This document shows positions 12,601-21,600 of a stretch of 64,000 nucleotides of DNA, one piece after another. The notes under the pieces were generated by a model. The model searched no databases. It was not told where the DNA came from and saw nothing but the letters and a program-made list of their open reading frames with translations. The stretch spans positions 114,101,190 to 114,165,189 of the forward strand of contig CM048553.1 in assembly GCA_026413225.1 (NCBI GenBank), in the 5' to 3' direction. This stretch comes from Otis tarda. Taxonomy: Eukaryota; Chordata; Aves; Otidiformes; Otididae. The position numbers and the translations under genes are program-made. Numbering within the stretch: position 1 is the stretch's first letter; each line of letters begins with the position of its first letter.

Positions 12601-15600
12601 GTATTAATGGCAATATAAAAGAGAACTAAAGGCACCTGCATTTACCTGATTTTTTGTGGGATTCTTTTGTAGCCCAATATTCTTACTATCTTTCTGAGAC
12701 CTGGCTTTGTAATTGCAAAGATGGGAGAAAAGGAAATCGAACTGAAAAAGAAATACGAAGATGGGTCATTGCATTATGTGACAGTAATAAAAACAGACAA
12801 CATGTGAGTCCAGTTCTTTATCTGATTCTTTTATGTTGTGATTGGAGAAAGATTAAAATTTTGTGTGACTTGTTTTTTGGGTACACACCTAACAATGGCC
12901 TCTGCTAGCAAAGGATACTGAAATAATGACACAAAAGGAGATTTTTGGTCTATGAATGTGCATGTCGGTACCTGTGATGTTTCGGCTGAACATGACTATG
13001 CATGTCTTTCTTTGATAGATTGTGTGAGTTTTGACTGCTTGTCAAGCTGGAGCTGTGGAGCTCCTCTTCTTCCCATAGCCTTTACTCTTCACCTTTCCTA
13101 CGAAGAAAAGCTGAGAGAGTCAGGGATGTTCAGCCTGGAGAAGAAGAGGCTCCAGGGACACCTTATAGCAGCCTTTCAGTACTTAAAGGGGGCTTATAAG
13201 AAAGATGGGGAGAAATGTTTTAGCAGGGCCTGTAGTGATAGGACGAGGGATAATGGTTTTAAACTAAAAGAGGGTAGATTTAGACTAGATATAAGGAAGA
13301 AGTTATTTACTATGAGGGTGGTGAAAGACTGGAACAGGTTGCCCAGAGGGGTGGTGGATGCCCCATCCCTGGAGACGTTCAAGGTCAGGCTGGACGGGGC
13401 TCTGAGCAACCTGATGTAGTTGAAGGTGTCCCTGCTTCTTGCAGGGGAATTTGGACTAGGTGACCTTTAAAGGTCTCTTTCAACCCAAACCACTTTTTGA
13501 TTCTATGATTCTATACATACGTCACAGTAACATTGGTGGCTAAAGGCCCAGGGAAGAAGCTAATATTGTGTCTTTTGTTTCAATAATGATCCGTTATGTA
13601 GATATCAGAAGAGACAATTTACTGAAAAGCTCCTAAATAATATTGATTTCTGTGGAACACATAAAATGACATAAGTGTTATTAAAGTGGAAAGTTTTGAA
13701 TTATTTGCTATAACTTTGGGTAATTATAACTTAATATTTCTTGTACTAGCTGTTGCTAACATGTCAAGTGCAACATTTTGACACAAAGGATGAAATCCTG
13801 TCCCATAGTTGTCAATAAGAGATTTTTCATGAATTTCAGTTGGACCAGGATTTCACTGTAGGACTGTAGCTTCAGCTCTTGCTCAATATCTGCTACCAAA
13901 AAGTAGAGCAGTATCATAGCAGTCAATGAGCACATACTGAAAAAATCCCAGAAGTAAGCTAATGAAGCTCTAGCATAATTACAGTGTAACAGGAAAACAC
14001 ATCTGTCAAAAAGTTCTTTTTTTCATATATGTTGTCGTGGTTTTGTTAGTGAGGGGGGGCCTAAGGTGGTAGCTTCTGTAGGAAACTGCTAGAAGTCGCT
14101 CCCCTTTGTTTAGTGGACTCGGCCGGGCCTAGGGCGGACCTGCTGCTGGCCAAGGTCGAGCGGATTGGTAGCAGAATGTCCCGTGATAACGCCTCTGCGA
14201 TAACGTATTTAAGAAGGGGAAAACAGAGAAAAAAAAAGAGAAGAGAAGATGTGAAGAAGCTGAGCGGGGGCGGAGGCGCAGAGGGGGAGGCGCAGGCCTC
14301 ATGGGCCTTGCAGGCCTCACCCTCTGGCCTCTCGCCAGGCAGCCGACTGGGCCCGACTTGGTCCGGCCCGGCTGCAAGAAGTGGAAAGGAGATGAGAAGT
14401 GAATAAGATGTAAAAAAGATCCTGAGAGACATCTACCAGCCTGTTGAGAGGAACGGCTGCAGACGCCAAGGTCAGTTCAGAAAGGAGGGGGAGGAGTAAT
14501 GCGGCTCCTGGCCAAGATTCCCCTGCAGCCTGTGGTGACGACCATGGTGGAGCAGGTTGTCCCCCTGCAGCCCATGGAGGTCCACGGAGGAGCAGAGATC
14601 CACTTGGAGCCCGTGAAGGACCCCGTACCGGGGGAGGTGGATGCCTGAAGGCGGCTGTGGCCCGTGGAGGGCCCGCTGGGACAGCCGTTCTGGAGAGACT
14701 GTACTCCGTGGAAGAGATGACCCACGCCGGAGCAGTTTCAGGAAGGACTGTGGCCCGTGGGAGGGACCCCACAATGGAGCAGGGGAGGAATGTGAGGAGT
14801 TCTTCCCCCGACCATGAAGCAGCGGCATGAAACAACATATGATGAACTGACTGCAACCCCCATTCCCTCTTCCCCCTGTGCCGCTCAGGGGGGAAGGTAG
14901 TAGAGATAATGTTAAGTTTGGGAAGAGGGAGGGGTGGATGGAGGTTATCTTGTTCTCTGTCTCATTATCCTGCTGTTTGTAATAAATGAATAGTTTTCCC
15001 CAAGTCGAGTCTGTTCTGCCCGTGACGGTAACTTTAAGGATTTCTCCCTGTGCTTATCTCAAACCTCGAGCCGTTTTTCCTTATATTTTCTCTCCCTGTT
15101 CTCTCGGAGGGTGGGGGGAGTGAGAGAGAGACTGCGTAGTCTGGTCCTGATCAGGGCTGAACTACGACATATGTATTTCATTTAGGTTCATAACTATTTC
15201 TTAATTTTCATGCTTATTTTTATTCACTTTGTTTCAGAGTACGTCTGCTGGTTGATGATGAGTCAACACTAGCATCAGTTGACTCTCCGACACCACGGGC
15301 ATTAATTGAACCTGTAAAATTTGGTGGAGATAATTTTGAAGGTTGCATCTCAAACATCTTTATAGAAAGGTATTTGTCCTAGAAAGATTTTAGTTTCATG
15401 CATTTTGGCCTGTATTCCTTCTTTAATCATATAAAAATCACTTTTTGCTAAACTGCTCTTCTACATGCGTGAAGCCTTCGTGAATGCATAACTTTGCTGC
15501 CCCAAAATATTATTTTACTCAGGCAGATTATACATGGTATCAAGTTTTAAGTAAATTTGCTGTTTGGATGTAATGGAATTTTAGTCTGATACCTGTTTAA

Positions 15601-18600
15601 CAGTCTCATACCTGTTTAGTAGTCTTTTTATCAAAGCATTAACTCAACATAGTGCATTAGGAGTGTCCCAACAAGACATCCCAAAAGATCTGCTAGATTA
15701 TATCATTATAGTTACACAGGGACCCAGGTAATGAAATGAACAAAGCTTACTAGCAGAACCAAAACAGTTAAACAACCAGAGCAAATCATGTGCCTGATTT
15801 ATGTTGTCTTTTTTTTCACACGTGTTTTTCTGGTTATTGGAGATAACTTCCAGGCAAATTTAGGAGGAAAATTAGGCATAAATATGTTCTTTGAAGAAAA
15901 GTACTCCTTGAGTCACAAGTGGTGTCCCAGCAGGCTTTGTTTTAGCTAAGTTTTACTGAATATTTATACATGTGTAGAGTTTACACTTCCTATCAGAAGC
16001 CAGATTTGGAAAATGGCTTTTAGTACAAAAAATAGATGGAGAATTAATGTTGTAGCTAGTCTAATCGAGTGAATGGAGAGCTGAACTGGAACTGTAGAAC
16101 TTCAGGTTCTGCTCCCAACTCTACAACTCTTCTCATAAAAAACCCCGGGCAAGAAGCTTTGTTGCTTTTTCTAGTTGTAAAGTGTTTTGTAATTTACTGA
16201 TTATAGATGCTGTGTACAACTTATGAAATTATAGTATTACTTAATATTATTCTTTATACACACAAGAAATGGGTTTTGACAGTCTTTCTGATAAATTTGG
16301 TGTAATACTAAAGCTACATATTAAGTTTTGATGGGCTTTGCCCCTTGACAAATCTCACTAGAACACCTTATTTAAGCAGAGTGAATCATTGAGTTAGCAG
16401 GAGCTGATGTTGCCATTTTTACTTGATCTGCCAACAGTTACGCATAATTAACCAGCAAAGTTTTGTAGACTGATCCAGAAATCTTATTCAATCAAGGCTG
16501 CTGTTATTTTTTCCCCTTTTTTTTTTAATGGCAATATTTGTTTGTTTTTTAAAAATAGATAGCTTTCAGCAAAAAATACTTTGTTTAGAAAAGATGAGAA
16601 CAAAACATCAGATTTTTTTCCATAACCAAAAAGAAATGGGCAGAAGCAGGACAAATATGAATACTTTCTATAGCATTGAACCTACAGTTTTTGGTCAAAA
16701 AAAAAGAAAACTGGTACTTTAGCCTCAGGCCACTGGGAAATCTATTTTGTACAGAACACTGTTTTACAATAACATTATTGATTATGCTAAAGAAAAGGGA
16801 TGCTGTGTCACAGCACTTACTGCTCTCATCACTCTAGGGCAGGTAAGCTCCCTGAAGTTCAAAATCTCGTCAATTATACTGAAAAGAATGGTGTATCCCT
16901 CGGAGCTTGCCGCAAATACGAGAACTTTGAACCACTGCTGCTGAAAGAATTTAAAAATCCTCTCAGGTTTAAGATGCTCAAGGTATGCTTATTTTTACTG
17001 TCATCTTCGCTCCGTATTAGTGCCAAGGCTTTGTTTGCACAGCCATGGTTTGTAGAACTGAGATTCAGATGTTACTATTTTCCTTCCATCTCACATCTCA
17101 AGCAAGTTCTTTCTGTGTTGAAGTTCCACGCTAAACCCATACCTGTCCAGAATGACAACAGCTTCTCTGTCATTCAGAGAAGGCTGTTGACTGCCTCGCG
17201 TGGGAACTCTTAAATATGTAGATTAAAATGTTTTTTTTATGTTCACGCATAGTAAATGTTTCAATTTTGTTTTACAGGCACAGAATGAAAAACACCTTGA
17301 TTATTTGAAAGCTGCTAATGTGCAAAACCAGCAAAACCACTATTTATCAGCTCAATTAAATGTCAGCAGTGAAGCGTATCTCTTTGGAAACACACCCAAC
17401 AGTTTCATATCCTACATGTTTTCTCCACCGTCATCTACAGACAGGTAATACAAATGTTCTCTGTTCTCCTTGTGATACTTGAATTGACAAAGCTGCTTGA
17501 ATTTTTGGGTGCTAAGAGATTTTCTTCTTGTTTACGTCTTGGGGCATAATAAAGAGTGGTTCTAAAGGTTCAGGCAATTTCTTTCTCTGCTAAGATTTAC
17601 CCAGACTGAGTAGATTGACTTGGCTGCGGTGGACAATTACAGTGCATATTGATGCCAGGTCCTAAGCCTGAATATGTCAACTTCCATTCACATTCAGAAA
17701 TGCAGGCAATGTAGAACACTGTGATTCCACCCAAGAGCTATTCTGCATTTCACAAATGGAGTTTCACTGGCATTTTTCTGGGGAACAGAAAGAATACAGC
17801 AACTAACAATATAGACCTATATTTGAATATGCTTGCTTTCCACTACAGGTTACATTTTTCTGTAGATATACGGACTCGTTCATCAAGAGGATTAATAGTT
17901 TTCATGGAGGAAAAGTCTGAGGACTCTTATATGGCTCTCCACATTTCAAAAGGATGTTTTGTCTTTTCACTTGGCTCTAGAGGAAAACGAGTCAAAATCA
18001 AAACCAGTATTAAATACAATGACGGACAATGGCACACTGTAAGTAGTATGGCACAGGAACTGTGGTGAAACCACAACTAGCGTTCAGCAGACCGAGCCCA
18101 TTGAATTTTTAAGCTATTAGAAATTCGATTTTGGTCATCTGAAGTTAATTCCTCTGCCTGAAAGTTAATGTGGTTGACAGGTCTCTGTTATGAGAGGGCT
18201 TATAGAGACTGATTGTCCCAGCATGTTATTTTCAGTTTAAATATTTCAACAATACAGTGCTTAAGTTAAAGAAAAAATCTCTAGTGGCTTTTATTGGCCT
18301 TGGGGAGTTTTAATTCTGTTACGTTTGCACCCTGCAAAGGTGGTCTTCAGCACAGATGGGAACAATGTCCGCCTTATTGTTGATGGTCTAAGAGCCCAGC
18401 ACAGAAGATTAGCAACAGATTCTGCCATCAGCATTAAGCCACCAATCTATGTGGGAGGGCTGCCGTCACTGAAGAGACAGGTAAATAACTGACAGATTCA
18501 CTCCCATATATTCCCTGTGCTGCACTAATTACATGTGAAAGTGTTAATAAGCAGGATTTCCATGTTTAAAAGATTTAGAGGATATTTCCAAGCACCGGTG

Positions 18601-21600
18601 AGTACCATCTGTGACTGATGTTTGCAGTTGCTCATTACAGATCTTTTTCCTCACTTGTTCACACAGCTCTCAGCTGGACACATATTTTCAACGTGTGTTG
18701 CTGAGACACTGATGACAACCCTGTAGTGTCTTCATTTATATTCTTTAAAAAATAGAAAAGACCAAAGTCATATTTGTAATTCCAGGAATACCCTCTTCCA
18801 GCAGAATATTTACCTCAGTGGACTAAGTGATAATCTGTAAAGAAGCACAGGAATCCTTCTCATTAAGGAATTATGAATGTAGAACTGTATTTTAATCTGA
18901 AATATGTGTGGTTCCTATTACTTTAAAAATTGGACAATTAACGACACAGCGCATTTTATAAAATCAGATTTAAATAAGTAGCCTCTTAGGAAGGGAAGGG
19001 TGTACTTGAGGTTTCACAACTCCTGTTGTGTTGTCTTTTTGATGCATCAGTGGGAAGCAGCTGTTCTGCAAGCAAGTGTTGTGTTAACTCAAAATCAACT
19101 GTTACTTTCATGTTTTAAGCTCTTTTTTAAAATTTTGGAATACCTTTTCACTGTATCAGAGATAAGGTTTAGGTGTCTTTAGTGCCACTTGGCTTTCTAC
19201 AGTCCAACAGTACAAAGGAACTAATGGATGTTCTTACAAAAAAAAGATGCCATCATGCTTTGGTATTCATGTTTTGAAATATACTTTCAGAATATACCGG
19301 TGAACAGTTTCAAGGGTTGCCTGAGGAATTTTAAGATGAATGGAAAAGTCATGAATGCACCTCAGCAAAAAAATGGCGTACTTCCATGTCTGGATGTTCC
19401 CATGGACACGGGGATTTATTTCTTTAATGAAGGAGGATATATCACCATCGGTAAGCTGTGTAGAGATTACGGTATATGCAATTATGTTTTAAGTGTGTAT
19501 GTATAAGGATTTTCTAATTTATTTTTTATGTGGTTTTCCAATTATCTCCTCCTATGATCATTCTTCTACCCACTGTTTAATTCTCCACAGGTAATTTGCT
19601 GATGGGCTTGGATTTTAGGATTGTATTTACCATTCGACCAAGGACTTCAACAAGTATACTCCTCCATGCTGGAAGCAAGCAAGACAACTACTTGACTATT
19701 TACATGGAAGGAGGAAAGGTAAGTACAGGCTGTGTTTCCATTTCAGCTGTATTGCCCTCATTCAGCAGGGGGAATTCTAACCTTGAACTCTGGACTTACA
19801 CGTTACAACATGTGTCTATAGGTATAATGTTAAACAACCTCCTCAGAGTTGTTTAAAACCACCACATAGAAAACTGAGCATTTAACCTGTCTCTGTGCCT
19901 ACATTAGCAGCCTCCACTGTGTGCACACTAGCTGGCACATGCTTTCTTCACAGTGGTCAGCAGTAGGGCACAGTCTTAATTTTCTTGGGCTTCTGAGGCT
20001 TTGCAAAAACTCACTGGGGTTTTGGCCAGAGGCTACAGAACTCCGTGGCTTATTCTCGCTCTCATGTCAGTCATTATGTGGCTGTACTGGTGCAGTTCCG
20101 TAACCACGTCCGTTACAGAACTGAAGCAGCCTTGCTTTGTGTTAGGATCTTCTCTAGTTGATGGGTGTGTCACGGTGGTGATTATCATCACTGTTGCTTT
20201 TTCATAATGTAACAGCTTCAGAATATGAGTCTTGGACTACAGAACTGTTGTGGTTGCTGCTGGAGAGACATCAAATAGAAAGATCTCAGTACTTCACAGA
20301 CCCTGCTGTCTCATGGCATGGTTTAAACCAGCATGAGTCTGCCTAACTTCAGAAAACTCAGCTTTGCTCTTCTCTGCCCAGATTAGGGAACTTGGTTTTA
20401 TTATTTATTTTGTCACCAGTTAGTTTCCCCCACATCACTGATCTGGTTCAAGACACAACTGGCACATTGAAGCAGGGACATCAATAGCTGGGGGCTCCTT
20501 AAGGGCAAGATTGACCGCTTTTTTCAGCAGTCACTTAGATTCATGCTGGCTGTTATTGTGGACAGGACACAACAGGAAGGAATAAAAGGTCAATGGGACA
20601 CCATCAATCAGCCTGATAGGAAGCAGACTCAAGATACCAGCTACTTGACCATTACCAAGTTTGTTGTAACCATCACACCAAAAGAGAGTCTGAAAGGACA
20701 ATGTTGAAAAACAATAATGCACTCATAAGGAATGGAAAGCAAGATGTGAAAAAGCACAAGCAGTTGCTTGTTCAAAATGTCATTGTAAATAGTCAGGCTG
20801 CAAGCTTTGTGAGTGAATTATGAGTAGTCCAAAATTGTGTGAAAGGCCAGAGAAATATATTGCAGAGATTCTCTCAGGAGATGCCAACCATGTAGATGAC
20901 TGCTTTGGGAAAGGACAGGAAGGCCTAGTAAGAAAGACCTTGTCTCAGAGAGACTATGTCAAAAGAATTAACATAATTTTGTAAGATTGACAGGGAGAGA
21001 CAAAGGTATGTATTTATGCTCATAAAATTTGTCAAATATCCTCTCTTGGGATTCTGTTAGGGAAATTTACTTTCCTCTTGGAGAGGATAATTTCTGAAAT
21101 ATGTATACGATGACTGTAACACTTAAAACTAGGTGAAACCCAGCCATCACAAATTCAGTAAATTACTTAAAGTACTGTATTTTTCTGTTGTTCTTTTCTT
21201 TGCTGTGGTAACTTAAAAGATAACTTTTTTTTTTACAGGTCATTGCTGCTGGAAATAGTGGTGCTGGAGAATTCCAGACATCAGTCACACCTAAGCAACC
21301 TCTGTCTAATGGACAGTGGCATACGATTGCAGGTATGTTTTATCATACCATTTCTTCTGCGATTTTGCAAGAATCATAGAATCATCGAATGGTTTGGGTT
21401 GGAAGGGACCTTCAAAGGTCACCTAGTCCAACCCCCCTGGCAAAGAGCAGGGGCATGCCTGACTAGAGCAGGTTGCTCAGAGCCTCATCCAACCTGGCCT
21501 TGAACGATGGGCACAGAGCATTGCAGCTCCAGATTTTTATTAATAATTTCTCTTCTGTTGATTCTGGGAATACTCTTTAGAACAATATAAGTATCTTGTG

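Larger units (their letters stand above)
12804..15237. other. LAMA3 intron within LG3, repeat-rich
   Basis: This 2.4-kb intron contains a sense CR1 copy (about 13095-13516), a palindromic repeat fossil (13791-13855) and a complete solo LTR (14033-15169). Recent and old repeat insertions account for well over half of it. Confidence 0.75.

Noticed and set aside
12952-13419. 155-codon ORF as a host gene
   Set aside because: Its C-terminal two thirds are the CR1 reverse-transcriptase tail, followed by a CR1 3' end. The N-terminal part is intron sequence read by chance.
14061-14856. Overlapping ORFs on both strands (82-179 codons) in the 14-15 kb region
   Set aside because: They lie inside the GC-rich solo LTR, lack viral or cellular protein motifs and overlap in several frames, as expected for low-stop GC-rich repeats.
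16841-16844. Alternative LAMA3 acceptor ending at gggcag (exon from 16844)
   Set aside because: It would put a TAA stop directly after the junction. The upstream AG (exon from 16838) keeps the frame.
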